Below, piece by piece: positions 33,780 to 42,827 of a DNA stretch of 64,000 bases (within the stretch, counting starts at the first letter, position 1; every line of letters begins with the position of its first letter). Location of the stretch: positions 4,092,001-4,156,000 of the forward strand of contig NZ_CP118527.1 in NCBI RefSeq assembly GCF_028885415.1, read 5' to 3'. Origin of the DNA: Streptomyces coeruleorubidus. Lineage in GTDB: Bacteria > Actinomycetota > Actinomycetes > Streptomycetales > Streptomycetaceae. The translations under genes and the position numbers were made by a program. The notes under the pieces were generated by a model that saw only the letters and a program-made list of their open reading frames with translations, was not told the origin of the DNA and did no database searches.

Positions 33780-34621
33780 AGTTTCCCCAGCTGTCGCTCG
33801 ATGAAGGCCAGCGACTCCCGCGGCGTGAGAGCCTGCGCCCGGATCATGCCATAGCGCAGCTCAAGGATGCGAAGATCCCGAGGGCTTGAAACCGGGCGGC
33901 CGTTGAATGCGCCTTCGGAACGTCCGATCGCCGTGCCATCGGTGAACTTCAGCACCTCGATCAGGCCCTGCATTCCCGCGTGCTCCTCGCGATCAGTAGG
34001 CATGATCTGGAGCGTGACGTTCCTCAACTGCCCCACCTCCAGCAGGTGTTCGAGCTGCCGGCGCAGCACCATCTTCCCACCAAGAGGGCGATCCAGAGTC
34101 ACCTGCTCCTGGACGAAACTGAGCGTGGGAGCAGGGTCCCTTTCGAAGACCGACTTTCGGGCCGCACGCGCGGCGACTCCCCGCTCCACCTCGTGCGGTG
34201 AGTAGGCAGGCTGCCGCATCTCGAACAACCCCCTCGCGTATTCCGGCGTCTGCAGAAGCCCATGGATGTAGTGGCTGCTGTACAGCAGCATCTCCACCGC
34301 CCGCTCTTCCAACTGGGCCAGGTCCCGCACCTTCTTCGGATACCGAGCCCTCTCCATGTCCTTCATGAACGCCCTCAGATGCCCCTGAGCGTTCAGAACC
34401 TGGTCCGCCCTGTCCAGAAACTCCGGTCGGGGAATCCGCGTCCCGCGCTCCATCTTGCGGATCATGTCCTCGCCGTAGCCCATGACGTCACCGAACTCCG
34501 CCGCCCGCATCCCGGCAGCTTCCCGGCACACCTTGATCAGCTTCCCCACCGCTTGGACCAGCGGCTCGATCTCGTCCCCCGGCTCGACATCCCAACCGGC
34601 CTCATCCACAGCCTCGTTCAT
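33776..34621 (-). CDS. WhiJ-like XRE regulator with DUF5753 domain
   Basis: A 281-residue regulator. Residues about 18-80 are an XRE helix-turn-helix (LIKVCREAAGMRAAEFGDVM, then YGEDMIRKMERGTRIPRPE); the remainder is the DUF5753 domain (EERAVEMLLYSSHYIHGLLQ; LRRQLEHLLEVGQLRNVTLQ; PRESLAFIERQL). The ATG at 34621 is preferred because GGAGG lies eight bases ahead. With the downstream DUF397 gene and the divergent ATPase gene it forms the three-gene set found many times in Streptomyces genomes (abaA/whiJ-like clusters), linked to development and antibiotic production. Confidence 0.92.
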   Translation of the reverse strand: MNEAVDEAGWDVEPGDEIEPLVQAVGKLIKVCREAAGMRAAEFGDVMGYGEDMIRKMERGTRIPRPEFLDRADQVLNAQGHLRAFMKDMERARYPKKVRDLAQLEERAVEMLLYSSHYIHGLLQTPEYARGLFEMRQPAYSPHEVERGVAARAARKSVFERDPAPTLSFVQEQVTLDRPLGGKMVLRRQLEHLLEVGQLRNVTLQIMPTDREEHAGMQGLIEVLKFTDGTAIGRSEGAFNGRPVSSPRDLRILELRYGMIRAQALTPRESLAFIERQLGKL

Positions 34622-34749
34622 GCCCCACCTCCATCGCGCAGCCGTACCCGTACAACCGCCAAGACAGCCGAGACAGCACGAGACAAACGCCGGACAGTAG
34701 CCGTACGTACACGCGCTGCCACCAGTCACGGTACGCAGATTCCGCCACT

Positions 34750-35172
34750 CTGAGTCACACGAACCAAGAGACGGCTGCCCCTGAAAACGAACTCACCACT
34801 CCCATCCGCAACTTCAGCCTCCTCCTCTCCCCCACCCTCCGAGGCGCCCGCCTCGCCCGGCTCCTCGCCACGGAGCAACTCCGCACCTGGGGACTGCCCT
34901 CGGCCCCCGGGGAGCAGATCGTCGCCGAGCTCGCCACCAACGCCGCCACCCACGGGCGAGTGCCCGGCCGAGACTTCCGGCTGACGCTCTACGTCGTCGG
35001 CAAGACCCTCCGTATCGAGGTCACGGACACTCGCGGGGACCGCCTCCCCCGCGTCGCTCAGCCCTCCCCGTACGCCGACTCCGGCCGGGGGCTTCTCCTC
35101 GTCGACGCCCTCTCCGACCGCTGGGGCGTGGCGCCGGGCCCGTATCCGCGCAAGACGGTGTGGCCGAGCTGA
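34750..35172 (+). CDS. RsbW-like ATP-binding (HATPase_c) protein, start uncertain
   Basis: A HATPase_c protein of the anti-sigma-factor-kinase type. The ATP-site motifs are GEQIVAELATNAATHG (N box), EVTDTRGDRLP (G1) and GRGLLLVDALSDRWG (G2). The homology clearly begins at about NFSLLLSPTLRGARLAR (34810), yet no ATG, GTG or TTG lies in frame before it; the only near-start codon is CTG at 34750 (then SHTNQETAAPEN). The GTG at 34960 would remove the N box. So the gene uses a rare start, or has lost its start codon. It is the ATPase partner of the divergent WhiJ-like/DUF397 pair. Confidence 0.75.
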   Translation: MSHTNQETAAPENELTTPIRNFSLLLSPTLRGARLARLLATEQLRTWGLPSAPGEQIVAELATNAATHGRVPGRDFRLTLYVVGKTLRIEVTDTRGDRLPRVAQPSPYADSGRGLLLVDALSDRWGVAPGPYPRKTVWPS

Positions 35173-35184
35173 GCACAGAGAGAA

Positions 35185-35224
35185 GCCGGTGAGGGCGCCC
35201 CGTCCCCACGGAGCCCTCACCGGC
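35185..35224. terminator. Bidirectional hairpin terminator
   Basis: Perfect 12-bp arms GCCGGTGAGGGC and GCCCTCACCGGC with a 16-base loop lie between the convergent ATPase and MMPL genes. Confidence 0.75.
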
Positions 35225-35256
35225 CGGTTTCTCGGAGATTCAGAGGTATCGGGGCG

Positions 35257-37473
35257 TCAGGCGCGCATCAGCGCCCGGTCCCCGTCCTCCCGCTCGGACT
35301 GCGAGCGCAGCCCCTCCCCCTCGACGTCCACGTTGGGCAGCGCCCGGTCCAGCCACTTGGGCAGCCACCAGGCCTTGCGGCCGAGGAGGGCCAGGACGGC
35401 CGGGACGATGGCCATGCGGACGATGAACGCGTCGAAGAAGACGGCGATCGCGAGACCGAAGCCGATCATCTTGACCATGGACTCGGACGAGCCGATGAAG
35501 CCGGCGAAGACCGCCATCATGATGACCGCCGCGGCCGTCACCACCCGGGCGCCGTGCCGGAAGCCCGTCACGACCGCCTGGCCGGCCTTCTCGCCGTGGA
35601 CGTAGGCCTCCCGCATCCGGGTCACCAGGAAGACCTCGTAGTCCATCGCCAGGCCGAAGACCACGCCCACCATGAAGATCGGCATCATCGACATGACAGG
35701 GCCGGTCTGCTCCACGCCCATCAGGTCCGCCAGCCAGCCCCACTGGAAGACCGCGACCACGGCGCCGAGGGCCGCCATCACCGACAGGAGGAAGCCGAGG
35801 GCCGCCTTCAGGGGGACCAGGATCGAGCGGAACACCACGATCAGCAGGAGGAAGGCCAGGCCGACCACCAGGACCAGGTAGGGGATCAGGGCGTCGTTCA
35901 GTTTCTCGGAGACGTCGATGTTCATCGCCGTCTGGCCGGTGACCAGCACGTTCGCGTCCGAGTCGGCCTTGATCCCGGCGCCCTTGTCGCGGATGGAGTG
36001 GACCAGGTCCTCGGTCGCGACCGACGACGGCTTGGAGTCCGGGATGACGGTGATGGTCGCCGTGTCTCCGGCCTTGTTGGGCGCCGGCGGCGTCACCGTG
36101 ACGACGTCCTTCAGGCCCTTGATCTCGTCGCCGACCGCCGTGAAGGCCGCCTTCGGGTCGTCGCTGTCCTTCGCGTCGACCACGACCATGAGCGGGCCGT
36201 TGAAGCCCGGCCCGAAGCCCTCGGAAAGGAGGTCGTAGGCACGGCGCTGCGTGGTGGACGTGGGCTGGGAGCCGTCGTCCGGCAGGCCCAGTTCCAGGCT
36301 CCCCGCCGGGACGGCCGCCGCGCCGAGGCCGATGACGCCGAGCAGCAGGACCGCGATCGGGCGGCGGACGACGAAGCTCGCCCAGCGCGTGCCCAGGTTG
36401 GGCTTCGCCGGCTTGTCCTGCTCCTGCTGCTTCTTCGCCCGGCCGAGCAGCTTGCCCTTCTCCCCCGCCGGCTTCACCCTCCGGCCCGCGTACCCGAGCA
36501 GCGCCGGGACCATGGTCAGTGCGATCAGCACCGCGATGGCCACCGTGCCCGCCGCCGCGACGCCCATCTTCGTCAGCATCGGGATGTTGACGACGGACAG
36601 GCCGACCAGTGCGATCACGACCGTGAGGCCCGCGAAGACCACCGCGGAGCCCGCCGTGCCGACGGCCCGGCCCGCCGCGTCCTCGCGGTCACGGCCCTCG
36701 GCGAGTTCGGCCCGGTAGCGGGAGACGATGAACAGCGCGTAGTCGATGCCGACCGCGAGGCCGATCATCATCGCGAGGGTGGAGGTCGTCGATCCGAGGT
36801 CCAGCGCGCTCGCCAGCGCCGTGATCGAGGAGACGCCGATGCCCACGCCGACGAGCGCCGTCAGCAGCGGCAGACCGGCCGCGACCAGCGAGCCGAAGGT
36901 GATGACGAGGACGACCGCGGCGACCGCGATGCCGATGATCTCGGTGGTGCCGGTGTGCGGGACCGTCTGGAGCGCGTCACCGCCGACCTCGACGGTCAGC
37001 CCGGCCTTCCGCGCGTCCTGCGCGCTGTCCTCCAGGGCGTCGCGGGAGGAGTCCTCCAGCTCCATGCCGGAGACCTTGTACGAGACCTGCGCGTACGCGA
37101 TCGTGCCGTCCTTGCTGACGGCCTTCGCCTGGTACGGGTCGGTGACGCGCACGACCTCGGAGCCGTCGGCGAGTTCCTTGACGGTCTCCTGGACGGTCGC
37201 CTTGTTGCCGGGGTCGGTCATCTTCTCGCCGCTCGGCGCCTTGAAGACGACCCGTGCGGTGGCTCCGTCGGCGCTCGCGCCGGGGAAGCGCTGTTCCAGC
37301 AGGTCGAAGGCCTTCTGGGCCTCGGTGCCGGGGATGGAGAACGAGCTGTTGCCCGCGGCGGGGGCGCCGGCCGCGCCGACACCGGCGAGGGTCAGCAGGG
37401 CCACCCATATCAGGGCGACGAAGTGCCGCCGCCGGAAGGAGATCCGGCCGAGTTTGTAGAGGAATGTGGCCAC
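35257..37473 (-). CDS. MMPL family RND-type transporter
   Basis: A 738-residue polytopic membrane protein with the two-fold MMPL/RND layout: helix 1 near the N-terminus (FVALIWVALLTLAGVGAAG), a large outer domain (about 45-165), helices 2-6, a second outer domain (about 385-500) and helices 8-12. The proton-relay region GLAVGIDYALFIVSRYRAEL and its second copy GLAMDYEVFLVTRMREAYV are present. Family members export lipids, polyketides or drugs. It follows a TetR repressor gene by 100 bases on the same strand, so it is probably the repressor's target. Start GTG at 37473. Confidence 0.93.
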   Translation of the reverse strand: MATFLYKLGRISFRRRHFVALIWVALLTLAGVGAAGAPAAGNSSFSIPGTEAQKAFDLLEQRFPGASADGATARVVFKAPSGEKMTDPGNKATVQETVKELADGSEVVRVTDPYQAKAVSKDGTIAYAQVSYKVSGMELEDSSRDALEDSAQDARKAGLTVEVGGDALQTVPHTGTTEIIGIAVAAVVLVITFGSLVAAGLPLLTALVGVGIGVSSITALASALDLGSTTSTLAMMIGLAVGIDYALFIVSRYRAELAEGRDREDAAGRAVGTAGSAVVFAGLTVVIALVGLSVVNIPMLTKMGVAAAGTVAIAVLIALTMVPALLGYAGRRVKPAGEKGKLLGRAKKQQEQDKPAKPNLGTRWASFVVRRPIAVLLLGVIGLGAAAVPAGSLELGLPDDGSQPTSTTQRRAYDLLSEGFGPGFNGPLMVVVDAKDSDDPKAAFTAVGDEIKGLKDVVTVTPPAPNKAGDTATITVIPDSKPSSVATEDLVHSIRDKGAGIKADSDANVLVTGQTAMNIDVSEKLNDALIPYLVLVVGLAFLLLIVVFRSILVPLKAALGFLLSVMAALGAVVAVFQWGWLADLMGVEQTGPVMSMMPIFMVGVVFGLAMDYEVFLVTRMREAYVHGEKAGQAVVTGFRHGARVVTAAAVIMMAVFAGFIGSSESMVKMIGFGLAIAVFFDAFIVRMAIVPAVLALLGRKAWWLPKWLDRALPNVDVEGEGLRSQSEREDGDRALMRA

Positions 37474-37573
37474 GAGGGCGTACTCCCGGTCAGGTCGTGG
37501 GGTCGGTTCTGGGCAGGGGTGATCAGCCCGACGACGTGAGCGGAGACGTCAGGTAGGGACTGGCCGAGGGGGA

Positions 37574-38173
37574 CTACTCGGTGGGTACGCCGAGGGCGGG
37601 GAGGACCACGGCGTCGATGTACGAGGTGAGGAACGCCTGCGTCGGCGGCTGGTCGTCGATCAGCGTGCGCGTGGCGAAGGCGCCGACGAGCATGTGCACG
37701 ACGTAGTCCAGCGCCGGGCGGCCGGCCTGCACCTCGCCGCGGTCGACCGCTCTTTGCACCACCCGGTGGAACTCCTCCATCTCGGGTTCGATGAGCAGTT
37801 CCTTGAACGCCTGGAGGAGGTCCGGGTTGCCGTGCACCGCCATGAACAGACCGCGCATCAGCGCGGCGTTCTGCTGCATGGTGCAGTCGTCCTCACGCGA
37901 GGTGAGGGCGTGCAGGTCGCCCCGCAGGGATCCCGTGTTGACGTCGGCGACGCTGCCCGGCTTGTTGTGCCGGATCGCCCTCGCCACCAGCTCGGGCTTG
38001 CCGCCCCACTGGCGGTAGAGCGTCGCCTTGCTGGACCGCGTGCGGGCGGCCACTGCGTCCATGGTGAGGGCGTCGTAGCCGACCTCGCGGAGCAGGTCGA
38101 GCACGGCCGCGTACAGCTCGGCCTCACGCTCGGGGGTGATCCGACTGCGACGCGCGGTGGCGACCTCAGCCAT
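37574..38173 (-). CDS. TetR family repressor
   Basis: A 199-residue repressor. The TetR helix-turn-helix is in LLREVGYDALTMDAVAARTRSSKATLYRQWGGKPEL (quoted by its key parts TMDAVAA and SKATLYRQW); the rest is the helical ligand/dimer domain with QAFKELLIEPEMEEFHR. The ATG at 38173 has GGAAGG eight bases ahead; a GTG at 38182 would add MSE. Two dyads in the 165-base divergent region upstream are likely operators. It precedes the MMPL exporter and is divergent from the Tricorn gene. Confidence 0.92.
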   Translation of the reverse strand: MAEVATARRSRITPEREAELYAAVLDLLREVGYDALTMDAVAARTRSSKATLYRQWGGKPELVARAIRHNKPGSVADVNTGSLRGDLHALTSREDDCTMQQNAALMRGLFMAVHGNPDLLQAFKELLIEPEMEEFHRVVQRAVDRGEVQAGRPALDYVVHMLVGAFATRTLIDDQPPTQAFLTSYIDAVVLPALGVPTE

Positions 38174-38205
38174 CTCGCTCACCTTCCTGCTCCGAACGAC
38201 ACGGT

Positions 38206-38220
38206 TTCGTACGTCACGAA
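38206..38220. promoter_or_regulatory. TetR operator candidate 1
   Basis: TTCGT-ACGTC-ACGAA is a perfect 5-bp dyad 32 bases before the TetR start. The stretch GGTTTCGTAC around it is nearly repeated in the second site at 38243-38257. Confidence 0.55.
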
Positions 38221-38242
38221 TGTAGCGCAGCCCCCTACTGAA

Positions 38243-38257
38243 ACGAAACCGTTTCGT
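38243..38257. promoter_or_regulatory. TetR operator candidate 2
   Basis: ACGAAAC-C-GTTTCGT is a perfect 7-bp dyad with a single-base centre, 82 bases before the divergent Tricorn gene start. It shares GTTTCGTAC with operator candidate 1, so the same TetR dimer could bind both and control both directions. Confidence 0.65.
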
Positions 38258-38338
38258 ACCTGTCCTGGGTCACGAGGCGGCACGCCCAGCGCTTTGTCAC
38301 AACTTGCTCCGGTACGCCACCGGGCAAAGCATGGGGAC

Positions 38339-41300
38339 GTGAGCTATCTGCGTCTGCCGCATCTCCATGACGACCTGCTGTGCTTCGTGGCCGAGGACGA
38401 CCTCTGGCTCGCCCCGGTCGACGGCCCCGGCCGCGCCTGGCGCCTCACCGTCGACCGCACCAAGGTGGGCCACCCCCGCTTCTCACCCGACGGCCGCCAC
38501 CTCGCGTACACGAGCTGGCGCAGCCTGGTGCCCGAGGTTCATCTCGCCCCGGTGGACGGCGGCCCGGGACGGCAGGTGAGCCACTGGGGCAGCGCCGACA
38601 CCCGGGTCTGCGGCTGGACCCCGGACGGCGAGATCCTGGCCGTGGCCTCGCACGGCGAGCCCTTCTCGTACTTCACCTGGGCCTACAAGGTCTCCCTCGA
38701 CGGTGACCCGGGCCGCAAGCTGCCCTGGGGGCCGGTCGCCGACATCCAGGTCGCCGATCTGGACGGGGAGCGGAAGTCCCTCCTGCTCACCGGCACCCCG
38801 CCGCACGAACCGGCCGCCTGGAAGCGCTACCGGGGCGGGGCCACGGGCAGACTGTGGCTGCACGGCGAACGGCTGCTGGCCGGTCTCGGCGGTCATCTGC
38901 ACTCCCCCATGTTCGTCGGCGGCCGGATCGCCTTCCTCTCCGACCACGAGGGCGTCGGAAACCTCTACTCGTGCGCCTACGACGGCTCCGACCTGCGCCG
39001 GCACACCGACCACGACGCCTTCTACGCCCGGCACGCCTCCAGTGACGGCGCCCGGGTGGTGTACCAGTGCGCGGGCGACCTGTGGCTCGTCGACGACCTG
39101 TCACCGCACTCCGAGCCGCGCCGGCTGGACGTACGGCTGAGCGGGCCGCGTGCGGGGCGGCGCCCCTACCAGGTGGCCGCGGCCCAGCACGTCGACGGGA
39201 TCTCGGTCGACGAGACCGGGCGGGCCAGCGCGGTCGTCGTACGCGGCAGCCTGTACTGGCTCACCCACCGGGACGGGCCGGCCCGCACCCTCACCGACAC
39301 CCCGGGCGTCCGGGTGCGGATCCCGGAGATGCTCGGCGCGAGCGGGCGGGTGGCGTATGTGACGGACGCGGAGGGCGAGGACGCGATCGAGATCGCCTCC
39401 CTGCCCCGGGCGACCGGCGACCGCGGGCCGAGGCGGCTGGCCTCGGGCGAGCTGGGCCGGGTGCGCGAGCTGGTGTCGGACCCGGAGGGCGAACGGCTGG
39501 CGGTCGCCTCGCACGACGGGCGACTGCTGCTCGTCGACGTCACCGAGGAGTCGGAGGGTGAGGTCAGCGAACTGATCCGGTCGATCAACGGGCCCGTGCG
39601 CGACCTCGCGTTCTCCCCGGACGGGGCGTGGCTGACCTGGTCCCACCCGGGCATCGGGCGGACACTGCGGCAGATCAAGATGGCCCGGCTCGCCGGAACG
39701 GCAGAAGGGGACGGGTTCGTCGTCGATGTCACCAACGGCCGTTTCGAGGACGAGAACCCGGTCTTCACGCGCGACGGCCGCTACCTCGCCTTCCTCTCCT
39801 GGCGCGGTTTCGACCCGGTCTACGACGTGCACACCGGCGACCTGTCCTTCCCGCTGGGCTGCCGCCCGTATCTCGTCCCGCTGTCCTCCGCGACGCCCTC
39901 CCCGTTCGCGCTGAGCCCGGAGGGCCGCCCGGCCGCCGGGGGCCTGGACCCGGTGGAGGACGACGAGAACGGGGAGAGCGGCGCCGTGACGGTCGAGGTC
40001 GAGGGGCTGGAGAGCCGGGTCACGCCCTTCCCGGTGGCCGCCTCCAAGTACTCGGCGCTGTACCCGGTGGCGGGCGGCGGGCTGGTGTGGCTGCGCTGGC
40101 CGATCTCGGGTGCGCTGGGCGAGACGTTCGCGAACCCGGACGACACCAGCGGCCGGCCGACCCTGGAGCACTTCGGCATCACCAAGGCCAAGAAGTCCGA
40201 ACTCGCCGTGCACCTGGACTTCTTCGCGGTCAGCGGCGACGGCACACGGCTGGTGATCGTCGACGAGGGCGAGCTGCGCGCGGTGCCCGCGACCGAACCC
40301 GGCGACGCCGACACGACGGTGTGGATCGACGCGCGCCGCATCCTGCACGTGGTCGACCCGGCGGCTCAGTGGCGGCAGGCGTACGAGGAGGCCGGGCGGC
40401 TGATCCGGGCGTACTTCTGGGAGCCGGGCATGTGCGGCATCGACTGGGGCGGGGTACTGGACCAGTACCGTCCTCTGGTCGAACGGGTCGCCTCCCCGGA
40501 CGAGTTCGCCGACCTGCTGCGCGAGGTGCTGGGCGAGCTGGGCACGTCCCACGCGTACGTCGCCGCCGCCCGGCGCAACGAGGGCCCGCCGCACTACCAG
40601 CGCCGGCAGGGCCTGCTGGGCGCCAACTTCGTCCGCAGGGACGGCGGATGGATGGTCAAGCGGATCCTGCCCGGCGACTCCTCCGACTCCAAGGCCCGCT
40701 CCCCGCTGGCCGGCACGGGCATTCGCGAGGGGGCGATCCTGACCCACGTCGACGGCCGCCCGGTGGATCCGGACGCGGGCCCGTATCCGCTGCTGGCGGG
40801 CGCGGGCGGTACGACGGTGGAGCTGACCTTCTCGCCGGCTCAGGGCGCGGGCCCGCCCCGGCGGGTCGCCGTCGTCCCGCTCATCGACGAGCGGCCGCTG
40901 CGCTACCAGGACTGGGTGGCCAAACGCCGGGCGGTGGTACGGGAGTTGAGCGGCGGGCGGTGCGGCTATCTGCACATCCCGGACATGGGCGGTTCGGGCT
41001 GGGCGCAGTTCAACCGCGACCTGCGCATGGAGGTGTCCCGGCCCGCGCTGATCGTGGACGTGCGCGGCAACGCCGGCGGCCACATCAGCGAGCTGGTCAT
41101 CGAGACGCTGAGCCGCACGATCCTGGGCTGGGACCTGACCCGCGACGCCCAGCCCGTGTCGTACACCTCGAACGCGCCGCGGGGCCCGGTGGTGGCCCTG
41201 GCGGACGAGGCGACCTCCTCCGACGGCGACATGATCACCGCCGCGTTCAAGCTGCTCAAGCTGGGCCCGGTGGTGGGGCAGCGCACCTGGGGCGGCGTGG

Positions 41301-41584
41301 TCGGCATGACCGGCCGCCACGAGCTGGGGGACGGCACGGTGATCACGGTGCCGATGAACGCGGCCTGGTTCGACGCCTACGGCTGGTCGGTGGAGAACAA
41401 GGGCGTCGCCCCCGACATCGACGTCCTGCGCACCCCGCTGGACTGGGCGGAGGGCCGTCACGCCCAGCTGAGCGACGCGGTGGAGCTGGCGCTCGGGCTG
41501 CTGGAGACCAATCCGCCGGCGACGCCGCCGACCTACAGCGACGTACCGGACCGCTCCCGTCCGAAGCTGCCGCCGAGGACGTAG
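38339..41584 (+). CDS. Tricorn protease homologue
   Basis: A 1081-residue cytosolic peptidase, close to the 1071 residues of the Thermoplasma Tricorn enzyme. Order: a six-bladed propeller (about 1-310), a seven-bladed propeller (about 320-670, with WD-like FSPDGAWLTWSHPGIGRTLR), a helical C1 domain (IRAYFWEPGMCGIDW), a PDZ domain (about 760-850) and an S41-type C2 catalytic domain. The nucleophile is Ser961 in ATSSDGDMITAAFK; the oxyanion glycines are in VDVRGNAGGHISEL. Tricorn trims oligopeptides from the proteasome; Streptomyces also has proteasomes. The GTG at 38339 begins VSYLRLPHLHDDLLCFVAEDD, the usual N-terminus, quoted only to its first part. Confidence 0.94.
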   Translation: MSYLRLPHLHDDLLCFVAEDDLWLAPVDGPGRAWRLTVDRTKVGHPRFSPDGRHLAYTSWRSLVPEVHLAPVDGGPGRQVSHWGSADTRVCGWTPDGEILAVASHGEPFSYFTWAYKVSLDGDPGRKLPWGPVADIQVADLDGERKSLLLTGTPPHEPAAWKRYRGGATGRLWLHGERLLAGLGGHLHSPMFVGGRIAFLSDHEGVGNLYSCAYDGSDLRRHTDHDAFYARHASSDGARVVYQCAGDLWLVDDLSPHSEPRRLDVRLSGPRAGRRPYQVAAAQHVDGISVDETGRASAVVVRGSLYWLTHRDGPARTLTDTPGVRVRIPEMLGASGRVAYVTDAEGEDAIEIASLPRATGDRGPRRLASGELGRVRELVSDPEGERLAVASHDGRLLLVDVTEESEGEVSELIRSINGPVRDLAFSPDGAWLTWSHPGIGRTLRQIKMARLAGTAEGDGFVVDVTNGRFEDENPVFTRDGRYLAFLSWRGFDPVYDVHTGDLSFPLGCRPYLVPLSSATPSPFALSPEGRPAAGGLDPVEDDENGESGAVTVEVEGLESRVTPFPVAASKYSALYPVAGGGLVWLRWPISGALGETFANPDDTSGRPTLEHFGITKAKKSELAVHLDFFAVSGDGTRLVIVDEGELRAVPATEPGDADTTVWIDARRILHVVDPAAQWRQAYEEAGRLIRAYFWEPGMCGIDWGGVLDQYRPLVERVASPDEFADLLREVLGELGTSHAYVAAARRNEGPPHYQRRQGLLGANFVRRDGGWMVKRILPGDSSDSKARSPLAGTGIREGAILTHVDGRPVDPDAGPYPLLAGAGGTTVELTFSPAQGAGPPRRVAVVPLIDERPLRYQDWVAKRRAVVRELSGGRCGYLHIPDMGGSGWAQFNRDLRMEVSRPALIVDVRGNAGGHISELVIETLSRTILGWDLTRDAQPVSYTSNAPRGPVVALADEATSSDGDMITAAFKLLKLGPVVGQRTWGGVVGMTGRHELGDGTVITVPMNAAWFDAYGWSVENKGVAPDIDVLRTPLDWAEGRHAQLSDAVELALGLLETNPPATPPTYSDVPDRSRPKLPPRT

Positions 41585-41602
41585 CCGACGCTCGGGACGT
41601 GA

Positions 41603-41635
41603 GGAAGGGGCGCCCCCGCGCGGGGCGCCCCTTCC
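41603..41635. terminator. Strong bidirectional hairpin terminator
   Basis: Perfect 14-bp arms GGAAGGGGCGCCCC and GGGGCGCCCCTTCC around a 5-base loop, between the stop codons of the Tricorn gene and the convergent small hydrophilic protein gene. Confidence 0.85.
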
Positions 41636-41650
41636 CTTCGGCACGCAACG

Positions 41651-41866
41651 TCAGGCGTCGTAGTCCTGGTCGAAGCGGTCCTCCTGCTCGCGCTCACGCT
41701 CGCGGTCGCGGTCACGGTCGCGGTCGCGCTGCGGCTGCGAGGGGTCCATGTCCTCGTCACGCCGGCGGCCGCGGCCCTGCACCTGCTCGCGAGCCTGGTC
41801 CGCCTTCTGCCGGGCCTGGTTCTGCCACTGCTCGGACTTCTCCTGGAACTGGTCCTTCATACCCAT
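41651..41866 (-). CDS. Small hydrophilic protein with Arg-Asp/Arg-Glu repeats
   Basis: A 71-residue, very hydrophilic protein. The first half is an amphipathic helix rich in Gln, Lys and Ala (MGMKDQFQEKSEQWQNQARQ), as in small CsbD-like stress proteins. The second half is low complexity (RDRDRDRERERE), coded by a 6-base repeat at about 41690-41735, and ends acidic. I do not know its function; a stress-related, largely disordered protein is plausible. It stands alone, 76 bases downstream of the SDR gene stop on the same strand, with GGGAGTGAACC as ribosome site. Confidence 0.75.
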   Translation of the reverse strand: MGMKDQFQEKSEQWQNQARQKADQAREQVQGRGRRRDEDMDPSQPQRDRDRDRDREREREQEDRFDQDYDA

Positions 41867-41942
41867 GTGGGTTCACTCCCGTTGGGGGTGAGGGGATCTG
41901 GCTCGACCAGATTCACACGAGCCGTGACGCTGTGCATGTCGA

Positions 41943-42827
41943 TCACTTACGGAGCGTAGTTCGCTGCTGCTCATCGGCCGCTCCGCCCGCCCCGACGAGG
42001 CCCGTGCGCATGCCCGTCAGCCGGTCCGCGAACCGCCGCATCTCACGCTGGCCCACCGTCCCGATGACCCCGGGCAGATATCCGCGCACGCCCTGCATGC
42101 CGCGCAGCCACCACTGCCCGTAGACGTGGCCGGCGCGCCGCTCGATCCCGGCCACGAGCCGGTCCACCGCCGGGCCCAGCGGATAGGTCTTGTTGGACGG
42201 CCAGGGCAGCCGCTGCCTCAACTCCCGCATGACGTCGTCCTGGTCGGCCCCGCGCACCATGTCGGTGTCGGTCCACGACAGGTACCCGACGCCGACCTTC
42301 ACGCCCCGGTACCCGACCTCGGCGCGCAGGCTGTGCGCGTACGCCTCCACACCGGACTTGGACGCGCAGTAGGCGGTCATCATCGGCGCCGGGGTGATCG
42401 CCGCGAGGGACGCGATCTGGAGCAGATACCCCCGGCTCTCCAGCAGCAGCGGCAGGAAGGCGCGGGCGGTCACCGCGGAGCCGACCAGGTTGACCTCGAT
42501 CACCCGCCGCCAGGACTCCGGGTCGGAGTCGGCGAACGGACCGCCCGTGGCGACACCGGCGTTGGCGACGACGATGTCGACCCTGCCGAAGCGCTCCTTC
42601 ACCTCCCGCGCGACCCGGGCCATCGCCTCGTGATCGGTGACGTCGGCGTGCCAGTGGTCGCTGTCACTGTGCAGCCGCCCGGAGACCTCCTTGAGCGCGT
42701 CCGGTTCGAGCCCGACCAGCGCCACCTTCACACCGCGCGCGGAAAGCTTGCGGGCCAGCAACTCCCCGACGCCGCGCGCCGCCCCGGTCACCACGGCGAC
42801 CTTCCCCTCGAGGCTCACCCTGCTCAT
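41943..42827 (-). CDS. Short-chain dehydrogenase/reductase
   Basis: A 294-residue classical SDR. Cofactor loop TGAARGVG (about residues 15-22), NAG in VVANAGVATGG, catalytic Ser region LLQIASLAAITPAP and the active YxxxK in TAYCASKSGVEAY. The Lys/Arg pattern does not settle NADH versus NADPH. It is the last gene of a monooxygenase-hydrolase-SDR operon; its ATG overlaps the hydrolase stop by four bases. A role in oxidising or reducing an alcohol/ketone in the same lipid or ketone pathway is likely. Confidence 0.92.
   Translation of the reverse strand: MSRVSLEGKVAVVTGAARGVGELLARKLSARGVKVALVGLEPDALKEVSGRLHSDSDHWHADVTDHEAMARVAREVKERFGRVDIVVANAGVATGGPFADSDPESWRRVIEVNLVGSAVTARAFLPLLLESRGYLLQIASLAAITPAPMMTAYCASKSGVEAYAHSLRAEVGYRGVKVGVGYLSWTDTDMVRGADQDDVMRELRQRLPWPSNKTYPLGPAVDRLVAGIERRAGHVYGQWWLRGMQGVRGYLPGVIGTVGQREMRRFADRLTGMRTGLVGAGGAADEQQRTTLRK

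Noticed and set aside
41690..41735. 6-bp repeats in the small hydrophilic gene as a CRISPR or satellite
   Set aside because: The repeat simply codes the Arg-Asp/Arg-Glu run inside a real reading frame; there are no spacers.
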